Shown piece by piece: positions 1-9,331 of a DNA stretch of 64,000 bases. Position 1 is the first letter of the stretch; each line of letters starts with the position of its first letter. Source of the stretch: Diphasiastrum complanatum (Eukaryota > Streptophyta > Lycopodiopsida > Lycopodiales > Lycopodiaceae); NCBI GenBank assembly GCA_029204225.1, contig CM055095.1:11811506-11875505 (forward strand), written 5' to 3'. Position numbers and translations under genes: made by a program. The notes under the pieces were generated by a model. That model searched no databases and was not told the DNA's origin. It was given only the letters and a program-made list of their open reading frames with translations.

Positions 1-200
1 CTGATCGTTGTTGGCGAGTTGGCTGCTTGTATGTCAAGTGAGTTTGGATGGCAAGAGTTGAAGGCTGGGAAGCTAAGTCGTGGTTTTCGGCTCCCTTTGG
101 AATGCCTGCGCTACATGTGGTATCAAAGCCGACTGGCCGGTCAGCTATGCGGATCTCACGGAAATGGCCACTGTTTGGGGTTCATCAGGATAACTGTTGT

Positions 201-592
201 GCAAGGTGCTGCCCACAGTGTAAGCACGAGTGCGTCCACGGTCGGGGTGGTCGGCAGAACGGGGGACTTGATGGGTCAAAGTGTTGCCCTCGAGGTGTAA
301 GCACGGTCAGTTCTCGCGATTCGGGCCTGGCGCTGTCTGCACGTAGGACGGATGAGACAAAGTGCTAGCTAGGTAGGTGAAAGCACGGTCTGTACCTTGT
401 GGGTGCGGGGCGACATATTCGAACTGTATGGGTTAACCATTGATACAGAGATGCTGCTCGAATTCAGGTGTAAAGCACGGGTGGTTAGTTGCCGGTGCGG
501 AATAGCTGCCGATCGTTTAGCTATAAGGGCTATCGACCAAAAAGTGGTGGGGCGTGACTGAGGCAATGTGCTGCTTAATGGTGAAAGCACAG
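201..592. repeat. Five dispersed copies of a hairpin-like GTGCT...AGCAC motif
   Basis: A motif of about 25-32 bases starts with CAA(A/G)GTGCTG and ends with GGTG(T/A)AAGCAC. Copies end near 228, 306, 387, 480 and 590, with spacing growing from 77 to 113 bp. The outer GTGCT and AGCAC are reverse complements in three copies and differ by one base in the other two, so each could fold into a short stem. Sequence between copies is not obviously conserved. The role is unknown; a promoter or LTR leader repeat is one possibility. Confidence 0.6.
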
Positions 593-1200
593 ATGGTTGG
601 AGGGGTGTCCTATGTGGGCTAATTTTGTGATCGATTTGTATGGGCGCGGCCAGGCAAAGGTCCGTTGGCAGGACCATCTCAAAGGGGGACATTGTCTTTG
701 TTACCTGTTAGTAAACCTGCCTGAGTGTCTTGCTTGCATGTATTCGTGGTGAGTCTTAGTACTCGTGCTTTGTCTGGTTTGCATGATTGCTTGTGATACA
801 AGGTGCTGATGGCTCGAGAAGGAACCTTTCTTTTGTAAGCTGATACCATCAAACAAAGAGGACTACAGAATCTGTGGGACGGATTTGCAGTTCAAGTACT
901 CGCACGTGAACGACAACGAAACGACTCAATGTTTGTAAAGGATGGATGGCTAGCCTGTTTCTTGGGTTAGTTTCATTTGCGACAACGCCCACCAGACGCA
1001 AGCAGAAAGTCAAAAGTTGGAAAGGGCAATTTCAGGGGAGATCTTCTATGGAGCAGTTGGTCTTCATTTTGGGACGGCCACCTTCGGAACTGAAACTCAA
1101 TGAGCATGGGTGATATCCAGTATCAGTTGGGTTTTTCCTTAAAGGGGAAAGACTAGGATCCTCTTCAGAGATTGGCAACAAGTTGGATTGAGCCATAATC
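593..1200. other. Unassigned stretch, no gene seen
   Basis: No long open frame and no recognised motif. A TGATACCA sequence near 843-850 resembles the minus-strand copia primer site but matches only partly, and no gag follows it. The stretch may be degraded retroelement leader. Confidence 0.4.
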
Positions 1201-1512
1201 CTAGCAGATGGGAAGCAAAGTGTTGGAAAGGCTTTTTGTCCGAAGAACTCTATTTTGACCTTGACTCTTGTCCATCTTTAGTCCACAAGTGTCGCATTTG
1301 AACAAAATCTTGTAGTTTTTCAAGGACTCGTGCAATACAAACCTTCTGACTGATTGAAGTGTCTCCATAGTGACTCTCCCACATTTTTGAAAATGTGCAT
1401 TGGATCCAATAAATGAGTTATTTTTAATGTCGTCCAATATGAGAGTGTATAAAATATGGATAACCTTTTCATAACCTCTATCGAAGTGGAATTCTACGTT
1501 GCATTGTTCCAT
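1201..1512 (-). CDS. Hypothetical 103-aa open frame
   Basis: An ATG-started frame of 103 codons on the minus strand, not recognised. It holds one CxxC pair (CDTCG, around residue 74) and a basic C-terminal third; there is no signal peptide or membrane segment. It ends in spacer and lies about 100 bp before the copia LTR at 1616. No promoter or intron evidence supports it. It may be a fragment of a larger decayed gene or a chance frame. Confidence 0.2.
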   Translation of the reverse strand: MEQCNVEFHFDRGYEKVIHILYTLILDDIKNNSFIGSNAHFQKCGRVTMETLQSVRRFVLHESLKNYKILFKCDTCGLKMDKSQGQNRVLRTKSLSNTLLPIC

Positions 1513-1615
1513 TTCTCAAGCCAATCTATACTTGTTAATCTTTTCGGTAGAGGGCGTGCCTCCACTTTGTCTCCTAGTCGACAAAAACGAGTTTTACAAA
1601 GACTACGGTCGAATG

Positions 1616-2470
1616 TGTGAAGAATTGCCAAAAATTGGCAAATCTAGCTTAATCAAAAACCATGTAGAACTTTGTAAATATTGTGTATAATTGGGTTTCA
1701 CACATGGAAGGCCAAGATTCCACGTGACAACCCACTCCTAATCTAGGTTAGGCCAAGTCAAGAGAGTTGGTCATGTCTATTTGGTGGTCATCCCTACTTT
1801 ATAGGACCTACACCTAAGTTTAAGGTGAAAATTTGACCAACTAGCTACCTACCAAGCATAACTCTAGGATCTAGGCTAGGGTTTCATTTTAGGGCAAGAA
1901 GAGTGAGTTAACTTCCTTATTACATGCTGGAAATCCACCTAACTTCAAGAAGGAAGTCGAATTTGCTATGCATTCCAAGCTCCCATAGTGATTAGGAGCT
2001 AAAAATGGCATTTTTCTCATTCTTTTTGGATCTCGAGGCATTGACCCTAAATAGAGTAGATATTTAGATTAGATGTTAGGGTTAGGTTATGATGAATACA
2101 TAGAAGCCCTAATATGCTCATATCTAAGCTCTACATGTATAAATATGTGATGGGATTTCCATCTAATTATGAGCAAAATTGAGATTTTCCTTCTTGACTA
2201 GTTTGAGTCTATGATTTGATTGATGAATGCTATTGGCATATGATCTTTTGTGATGATTGAATCAGTTTGGAGTTGCAGGTACAGTACACAGGCAGCAGCA
2301 GGCCGTACTTTCACATGTGTGAAGAGTTTTGGAGCTAATTCATGGAGTTCAAGCCAAGATAAGCTAGGAATCAATGCATTGATTAGTAATCTAGCTTCTA
2401 GATTTTGTTTGGATCTTAAGTAGGTGCTTTCTCCATCATTTCTAGGATCAAATGGGATTATTTTGCTGCA
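1616..2470 (+). mobile_element. Ty1/copia long terminal repeat (5' LTR)
   Basis: The stretch begins TGTGAAGAATTGCC and ends in a CA at about 2470, nine bases before a canonical copia primer site. Its first roughly 400 bases recur with high similarity at 12050, same orientation. Together the TG...CA ends, the primer site and a gag downstream at 3281 identify a 5' LTR. The two copies diverge in their 3' halves, so they look like related elements rather than the two ends of one recent insertion. Confidence 0.8.
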
Positions 2471-2479
2471 TTTTTATCA

Positions 2480-2492
2480 TGGTATCAGAGCC
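2480..2492 (+). other. Copia primer binding site (initiator tRNA-Met type)
   Basis: TGGTATCAGAGCC is the standard plant copia primer site, complementary to the initiator tRNA-Met 3' end. It lies nine bases after the LTR and about 790 bp before the gag ATG. Confidence 0.9.
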
Positions 2493-3280
2493 ATTCCAAG
2501 AAATGAGCTCCACTTCATGCTAGAATTATAGATTTTGATGCAATTCAAGCATTGATTGTTATCTAGACATAATCTATGAGTAGTATATTTAATTCTTGAT
2601 CAATTTGAGTGAAGAGGGATCTAGTGGTTTTTTATTTACAGGCTTTTTAGCTTCAAAATCAGAGTTGTGGTCATCTTTTATCAATTGGATCAAAATAACA
2701 AGTTTATTGCACTTTCATCATATTGATGCTACTTGATTTGTGGAGTCTATCACAAGGGTTCAATCAATCAAAAGGAAGGTAGATCCTTATCTTTGGTACT
2801 GTAATAGGTCATTCTTAGACTTATTGAGATCTTAGAAATTCAATTTTGGGATCAGCCCAAAGACTTTGATAAGTGCTCATCAAGGAATGCAATTCTAGTC
2901 AAGATTGTGTTCAATTTTTGCTTGATTTGTGAGATAGTTTGGATTGATTATTGCATGATGATTCAACCTAATCTTGTAGGAATGATTTAAAAAGGCATTT
3001 ATGTGCATATGATTCCTTTTGGTTCAGGTTAGGTGAGTCTTATATCCTTGTGAAGTCGAGATCAAGGAGGAGGCAATTCTAGATCCATTTTTTATGCAGA
3101 TTCAAGCTAGTTTCCATTCTTGTTGACATTCATAGATCTGATTTGGCTTAAGATCAAGTAGGATCTTATTGAGAGGTCAAGTTTTGAGCTTTCTCAAGTC
3201 CCTAGGTAGTGGGATAGCTAGTCTTTCAATCATTTCTATTTTGCATCTAATCTTGTGATCAAGATCTTGTTTAAAGATAG

Positions 3281-3833
3281 ATGGCTTCAATGAATGCATA
3301 TCTTTTGGATTCACATGATAGATTGAATGCTTCTAATTATTCAATTTGAAAGCTAAGAATGGAATCAATTCTTATTTTACAAGATCTAATGGATATAGTG
3401 AGTGGTGAAGAGCATGAGCCCATTCACCCTCAAGAAGCTACAAAATACAAAAGGAGGTGCAAGGTTGCTCTCCATTGTATAAAAATGAATGTAGCTAATG
3501 AGCTTCTTAAGGAGGTAGGTGCTTGCACCTCGGCTCAAGAAGCATGGGAAACTCTTCAAAAGATATATGAATCCAAGAATAATTCAAGGTTGCTATCCTT
3601 GAAGAATTAAATCCTTCAATGTTTTCAAGCTAAAGGAGAGAGTGGACATTCATGTGAGAGTTAAGGACTTAAACAAGGAGCTTGCTTACATAGGAGATTC
3701 CATTAAGGAAAGTGAACTTGTTCAACTAATCTGGAATGGTTTGAGTGTGGATTTTGCTAACCTAGTACAAGGCTATGCAATTATGGGCAAGTTGTCCTCA
3801 CTTGAAGATCTCCAAGGAGTCCTCATGCATTAG
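3281..3833 (+). pseudogene. Ty1/copia gag (UBN2-like), broken
   Basis: The capsid-like gag of the element whose LTR and primer site lie upstream. The ATG at 3281 opens a frame beginning MASMNAYLLDSHDRLNASNY. A TGA at 3347 stands where gags of this family usually have Trp (NYSIW-KLRM). The frame resumes to a stop at 3608, then continues one frame over to 3833 (DIHVRVKDLNKEL...). The pieces carry the gag features AWETLQKIYES and YIGDSIKESELV. No zinc knuckle, protease or polymerase follows: sequence similarity stops near 3840 and unrelated DNA begins. Confidence 0.8.
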
Positions 3834-4143
3834 AGGAGTTACAAACATCAAAAGGGCCGTCTAAGAAATGCCACATAGGACCAAAAAAAATGCCAGATTT
3901 TAAAACTCTGACGGACTTTCAGGTCCAGTTTAGCTTAACCTTACTAGTAATGTGTAGTTAACATCACACGATTATGATACATGCAACTGCAACTTCAAGA
4001 ACCTATGACGCTCATTAACTAACTTTTTCAAATTTGAAAATGAGATTGTGTCCCTCGTTTTAACTAGCGAGAGAATAAACATAGAATCTCAGGTATGCCA
4101 TGGATGAAGAATAGTGTCTATTTTCTTTTTGGTCTGTCAGCTG

Positions 4144-4874
4144 ATGTTTGCGGAGATGTCACAGTTTCATCTACACATAGTTCTCCCTGCCGAGAATGCT
4201 TCGATAGCTAAAAGAGGAGTAGTGAAAGAATCCACAGTTTCTCCACTTGATATGATCGCTCACAGAATCAGCCAAAGAAAGAACTACGATTTGTGGATTG
4301 ACGAAAGTTTGTATCCATTGGATATGAGATCGATGCAAGCTCCACAATTCCAATCCATCACACAATTAATGGAGTTTTTGTGTGACGGAGAAAACGATTT
4401 ATTGGGTTATTGTGAAAGATTGACGACTTATGGTGTTGCAAACTCTGTTAAAAAAATACAGAGTTTAGAATGTATGTTAAATGGTTTGCTTGCTGACTAT
4501 AGAGAAAAAGAGACCGCATTATCACAAACAAAAAAAGATAATGCACATTTACATAATATTATATTAAATTTGAATGCAAGCAATGATCAATTCCGACAAG
4601 TTGTTCAGACATTACGTATATTAAATGACCAGTTAAAAGAAGAAACTCGCATACTAGATAAGAAATTAAAAAGAAACAAGCAAAAAAGAATTCTGAAGGA
4701 CATTGATGAGCTTTCGTTAAATGGAGGCCAACGGAGAAAAGGGATTCAAGCATTCAAGTAAGGATTTGATTTGAATCAGTTTTATTTTAGTTTTGTGAAG
4801 TAGCATGACATTTATTATGTGTCCTATTTGGGTTTCTTAGAGACCTTCAGCTGAAGTTGGCTCCGTATGGGTAA
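4144..4874 (+). CDS. Candidate two-exon coiled-coil protein, family not recognised
   Basis: One open frame runs from an ATG at 4144 (or 4156) to a TAA at 4759. The sequence just before 4141 is pyrimidine-rich and ends CTGTCAG, like a 3' splice site, so earlier exons may exist. The frame's TAA overlaps a strong 5' splice signal (CAA|GTAAGG at 4757/4758). Joining to TTCTTAG|AGACC at 4840/4841 gives an 83-bp intron and extends the protein by about 11 residues to a TAA at 4872. The protein is about 215 aa: an N-terminal part, a segment with FLCDGENDLLGYCERLTTYG, then a long Lys/Glu/Gln-rich heptad-like helix with no Pro from about residue 110 on. The layout recalls the ADIP/SSX2IP centrosomal family, but this is only a guess. 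It lies between a broken copia gag and a minus-strand pseudogene. Confidence 0.45.
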
Positions 4875-4899
4875 GCATTTGTTGTTGTTGTTGATTATA

Positions 4900-6628
4900 G
4901 GCAGTGAGATTTTGAACCTACTGCTGCTGTTGCTTGCATTTCGCCTCCAAATTTGCCTTTTTCTTCTGGAGATATACCGTGGCTCCATCGTCAAATTACC
5001 TCATGGTGTATTGACCGCCTAAGGTGCCGAATAGGTTGTACTGGAGCTCATTCACCAACCAAACCGCTTTTTGGGTTGTTAGGGGTAATTGCTCCCAAGG
5101 GCCAATGTCTGGGAGGGTGCGTGTATAATTAGGATATGGCATGGGATTGAATGGAAGAAAATCTGGAATGGGGGGAGATGTTGAAGTGTGAGAAAATACA
5201 GGGAGAGGTGATTGTTGGATATGGCATGGGATTGAATGGAAGAAAATCTGGAATGGGGGGAGATGTTGGAGTGTGAGAAAATACAGGGAGAGGTGATTGT
5301 GGTATGATAGGACGTGATTGTGATATGATAGCAGGTGAATGTGGTGGTGACTGGATGCGTGTTGGAGACGTGTGGATTGGATTAGATGTTATGATGGTGG
5401 GTGTGGTTTGTGTTAATGACTGTAATGCAAAATCGTCTGCATTGATTGCAGACTCAAGTAGGGTGGAAGAATGTACAACTGAGGGCTTTCGTGGCATTAT
5501 GGAATCAAATCTCGTGTTAAGTTTGATTGAGGGGGTGGATGTGGTAGTAAATGGGAGAGGTAATGGTGGAAGTATGGTAATGCTAGTTGAAGAGGTGACC
5601 TAAGTTGTTGAAGTTACTTGAGTTAGCAGAATCCCTCCAAATGAATCTCAGCTAGAAGCTCCTGCATCCACAAAGTTGTCTGCTGCTGCAACTACTTGTC
5701 TTCTTTATTGGGCCTGTTGTAGGAGGGCCTCTTGCTGCGCGTGAACCTCCTTTGGGACTTGAGAGGATTTCAAGCTCCCTCCAAATTTAGCATATTCTGT
5801 CCCTATATCACTAGATAAGATATCAGTGGAGATGGTGTCATCAGTGCTCACTGCCTTACCCTTCTGCTTCTTCATGGGAGGTGCAGGTGAGAGAGTTTTT
5901 GTTGATACCTATGGGGTGGCTCACTTCTTTGTGATAGGATAGACTTCCTCTAGCTCTTTCAGTACGGCATCCCAGATGTTGTGTAACCAACATGTGCAAG
6001 AGATCGCCACACTTGGTAGGGGATTTCCTAGCTTTCAGCGCCACACATAGTTTGGTAGCAACTTTCTCTACCCACTTGTAATTCTTTGTTGGATCATCCA
6101 TGGTCAAAGTCAATAAAAACAGATCGCTTGGTGGGATGCGATCCATTTTGGCGATGAGGACCTCTACTATGTGCATGAGGAGTTCTGCGGCTGTCCGGAG
6201 CTTAGAATCCTTGATTAGCTTGATGGATATGCCTTCCTTAGTCTGGGCAATGGTTTTGACGTCTTCTTGCAGGAACTTCGTGAAATATTTGGAATCATAG
6301 CTAGTTCCTCTATTGTGAATCGTCTCACCCAGATTTCTATGCGTTGTAAGCATTATGGAGAGATGTCGATTATGATGTAACTGCCATCTTCGGAGGTGAA
6401 TTTGAAGGAATGGAACTCATCGGAGTATGTGGAATAGGCCGCTCGGACCAAACTCTCACTCTGTTGATCAGTGAAGTGGGTGAGATCAAAACCAATGTTT
6501 GTTAAGAGCTCCTTGACTAGTATCAGCACTGTAAGATAATTTTTGATAGAAATCAGTGATAAATCATCTGAAAAGGATTTGGGGATCTTACGACGATGCA
6601 AAGAGAGCGATGAATCTTTGGAAGTCAT
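4900..6628 (-). pseudogene. Decayed polyprotein of unknown family
   Basis: Protein-like sequence can be followed on the minus strand across several frames. The ATG at 6628 opens 91 codons (MTSKDSSLSLHRRK...). The next frame starts at 6353, overlapping the stop as TAATG, and runs 165 codons with FLQEDVKTIAQTKEG and ELLMHIVEVLIAKMDRIPPSD. A shift near 5990 leads into NIWDAVLKELEEVYP, then a Lys-rich linker. A Pro/Ser/Thr-rich part lies at 5129-5497, and a C-terminal part at about 4920-5130 contains LTTQKAVWLVNELQYNLFG and a Lys/Gln-rich tail. The whole would be roughly 500-600 residues. No protease, RT, zinc knuckle or transposase motif is visible. A TATA box lies about 110 bp upstream. It could be a retroelement gag or a decayed host gene. 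Confidence 0.5.
5132..5301. repeat. Two tandem 85-bp copies
   Basis: Copies at 5132-5216 and 5217-5301 differ at only one or two positions. Eighty-five is not a multiple of three, so the duplication shifts the reading frame of the Pro-rich segment it lies in. The near-identity suggests a recent duplication compared with the decay around it. Confidence 0.9.
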
Positions 6629-6734
6629 GATGGTAGTAATTCTAGATAAAACTGGAGATTGTGAAAATTTTGAAAAATTCCAGCATGAAGTCTCTTGCAG
6701 AAATCTAGAATGAACTCGTGGAGGGAATTAGTGA

Positions 6735-6747
6735 GGCCTATATATAG
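6735..6747 (-). promoter_or_regulatory. TATA box upstream of the 6628 start
   Basis: On the minus strand the sequence reads GTCTATATATAGG, about 110 bases before the ATG at 6628. That leaves room for transcription to start about 30 bases downstream with an 80-base leader. There is no PBS between the box and the ATG, which argues against an LTR promoter. Confidence 0.5.
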
Positions 6748-6774
6748 ACTATTTTGGACAAGAATTCGTAACTT

Positions 6775-7320
6775 CACCTAGTAATTGTCCTCAGTGCCCA
6801 AGAGTTCTCAATGAGGTTCGCAAATTTTGAGAAACTGTTTTGAGGGCTGGCGAGTTCTTGTAAGTGAATTTTTGTACAGAAATGAGTAAAAATGACTAAC
6901 AATACAAAAATTGGTTTGATCAGAATTTGCAGACATGACAGAGAAATTGTGGAGGTGATTTTGAGGCTCAGCGAATTATCCACGAATTCTGTTAGTGAGG
7001 ATCTGACACGAAAAACTCATTTTTGTTATTTTGAAAAAAAAATTCTCTAAGACAGAATTTGTGGAGGAAATAAATGAATCATTCATACAAAAAAAAAAGG
7101 TTGGGCGAATTCTATCTGATGTGATTGTAAAATAAAATTTCTTGCAAAAAATGATTCTTGTAGTTGCATAGAAAAAGACTGATTGTATGCTTGATTTGAT
7201 GATATCTTGATGTTCTGAAACAAGAAAACACACCAAAAAAATTGTTGAAATGGCAAGTAGTTAGTAAACAAAATTAAAAAACAAAATTTAGGAAATAAAG
7301 CAACTAATACATATCAAGAT
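6775..7320. other. AT-rich spacer, nothing recognised
   Basis: Short minus-strand frames here are low-complexity (Phe/Ser-rich) and lack motifs. A GTGGAGG(A/T) motif recurs several times without a clear period. This may be upstream sequence of the minus-strand unit at 6628. Confidence 0.3.
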
Positions 7321-7430
7321 AGAAACAGGGCTCATTGTACTTTCTAAGTCTGCTCCCATTGACCACAATGTCTAAAATATCGCCTTGTAGGGTTTGGAGT
7401 TGGACATATCCAGAGACTGGATCAAAACAT
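7321..7430 (-). pseudogene. Gypsy-like integrase C-terminal tail fragment
   Basis: Minus-strand translation gives GYVQLQTLQGDILDIVVNGS followed by RLRKY. This resembles the end of many plant Ty3/gypsy integrases (a short strand, then a VNGSRLKxY tail). It directly follows, in the same direction, the copia integrase fragment ending at 7433, so two element types are fused here. Confidence 0.45.
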
Positions 7431-7432
7431 CT

Positions 7433-7755
7433 TTAGCCCTTCACACGATCATCATATCCTAGGAATATGCACTTGATAGCTTTCACATCAAGTTTACGTC
7501 TCTCTTCCTTAGGAATGTGTACAAAGGCCTTACATCCAAAGATTCGCAAGTGGTTCACCTTTGGCTTCTTCTTCGTGAATGCTTCCTCAGGTGTTATCTT
7601 TGGTATGGCAATGGTAGGACTTCTATTTTGAAGATAGACTGTCGTACTGCATGCTTCTAACCAAAAATCTTTTGGTAGTTTCATCTCAGCTAGCATAGAT
7701 CTGGCACTTTCCGCAATCGTACGATTCTTGCGCTCAACTACACCATTGAGAGCAA
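7433..7755 (-). pseudogene. Ty1/copia integrase C-terminal fragment
   Basis: Reading leftwards from about 7755 the frame shows NGVVERKNRTIAESARSML, the end of the copia integrase core including its catalytic Glu region. It continues with KDFWLEACSTTVYLQNRSPT and FGCKAFVHIPKEERRKLD, the usual copia integrase tail. The first two catalytic Asp positions are not on this strand. The fragment stops abruptly at both ends: 7755 is an inversion point and 7433 a fusion point. Confidence 0.8.
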
Positions 7756-8676
7756 GAGTATGAGCTTGCGTAATGAATGTCGCAAATTCCTAGCGGAACA
7801 AGGCAAGGGAAAACCAAAACAAGCAAGTAACCTTGTCGATGAGGGTGAGATTGAAGACTCTAACATCTTCATATTTGCATTGTCATCTAATCAAGATGAT
7901 CAGGCATGGTATATTGACTCGGGAGCCACAAGACACATGACTGGTAACAAGAATTGGTTCAGTAGCTTGAAAGTGTTGGATAATGGAACGTCCGTTTCAC
8001 AAGCAAATGGTGAGGTGTGCAAGATCAAGGGGATAGGCACCATTTCAATCCAACTACCTGATGGCAAAAGCAGGATGATCAGGGAGGTACTTTACGTACC
8101 AGGTTTGAAGACAAATCTACTTTTTGTTGGAGTCAGTATTGATCAAAAGTTGAAAGTACAATTCACCCATGATCGTTGCTTTGTGAAGGATGTGAACCAA
8201 AAGTTCAAAGTTATTGCAGATGGAGTAAGGGATCCCAATACAAAATTGTACAGGTTGAATGCTACAATCAAGGGGCAACATGGACTTGTATTGTCCATTC
8301 CATCGCAAACTGAGTTGTGACATAAGAGGCTTGGTCACTTGAACTTGGGAAGCCTCAGTTTGATGAGAAAATTGGAGATGGTAACAAGATTGCCTACCAT
8401 AGAAGATCACTTGAAATCGATGTGCGAATCTTGTGTATATGGGAAGCAGCATTGAGAGAAGTTCAATAAAGGGGGTGTTGCAAGAGCAAAGAACATCCTG
8501 GATTTAATTCACACAGATTTTATGCGGGCCTATGAGGACCATGTCCTTAGGTAAAGCCTTCTATTTCATGACCTTTATTGATGATATGTCACGTAAGACG
8601 TGGATCTACTTCTTGAAGAAGAAATCAGATGCATTTGACAACTTCAAGAGCTTCAAAGCATTGGTCGAAAATTAGA
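7756..8676 (+). pseudogene. Ty1/copia protease to integrase N-terminus, inverted segment
   Basis: The plus-strand frame starts inside a post-zinc-knuckle linker (CRKFLAEQGKGK), runs through the protease active site (AWYIDSGATRHMTG), then after a stop at 8318 the GAG-pre-integrase part (HKRLGHLNLGSLSLM, CESCVYGKQH) and the integrase start (FIDDMSRKTWIYFLKKK). It ends at a stop near 8672. Its orientation is opposite to the gag on its right and the integrase tail on its left, both minus strand, yet the three pieces are consecutive parts of one copia polyprotein. Confidence 0.8.
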
Positions 8677-9331
8677 CAGGTAGGCTGTTTAGACTTCTTC
8701 TTGCCCTTGCCTTGCCTTGTTTTTGGTGTGTCGCAAGTGCTTGATCATCAGTATTTTGATGTCTAGCTTTTCGCCGTTGCTCTTCCTGCATCAAGATTCT
8801 TGTGAGCTCGTCAAAGGTTGGCAATCTTTCGCTTGATGCTATTCCGCTCACAAACATCTGATAGAGTTCTGCAATGCCGCACAATGCATTGTGCACCAGC
8901 TCCACATCACGTATGCGCTCACCAATAGAATGCAATTCATCCCTCATTGTCTTGATTCTGGTCATGTACGTCTGAATGTGCTCTCCTTGTTCCATTCGGG
9001 CACTATTCAGCTTTGACTTCATAAACATGATTCTTGACGGATTTGACATCTCAAACTGCTCTTTTAGCACATCTCGTGCTTGTCTAGGTGTAACAGCATC
9101 ACAAATGTGGGTAATGATGTGATCCTTCACTGACAAGTTAATGAAGGTCAAAAATTTCCTCATCTTTTTGTCGAACACTTTGATGTCCGCTTCATTTGGT
9201 GGCCTTCTCTCATCACCTATGACGTCTTTCTCCATCAGTATGTTTTTCATTTTGAATTTCCACACTGCATAGTTGAAAATCCCGTCCAATTTGCTACTTT
9301 CACTCAAAATGGACTCTCCCATGTTTGCCAT
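8672..9331 (-). CDS. Ty1/copia gag (UBN2 family), open but truncated
   Basis: Gag builds the virus-like particle that packages element RNA. A 219-codon frame starts at an ATG (9331). It shows the UBN2 layout: an N-terminal WKFKMKNILMEKDV, a middle DVLKEQFEMSNPS, and a C-terminal ELVHNALCGI...FDELTRILMQEEQRR. It ends in a basic stretch (GKARARR) just where the zinc knuckle should begin, at the inversion point near 8680. This is one of the few transposon frames here with no internal stop. A 1.2-kb leader separates it from the primer site at 10526. Confidence 0.8.
   Translation of the reverse strand: MANMGESILSESSKLDGIFNYAVWKFKMKNILMEKDVIGDERRPPNEADIKVFDKKMRKFLTFINLSVKDHIITHICDAVTPRQARDVLKEQFEMSNPSRIMFMKSKLNSARMEQGEHIQTYMTRIKTMRDELHSIGERIRDVELVHNALCGIAELYQMFVSGIASSERLPTFDELTRILMQEEQRRKARHQNTDDQALATHQKQGKARARRSLNSLPV

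Noticed and set aside
19-368. Two overlapping plus-strand frames of about 100 codons
   Set aside because: One depends on a non-ATG start, neither has motifs, and they cross the hairpin-like repeat motifs.
839-850. TGATACCA as a copia primer site on the minus strand
   Set aside because: It departs from the consensus at the end and lacks a gag downstream or a recognisable LTR.
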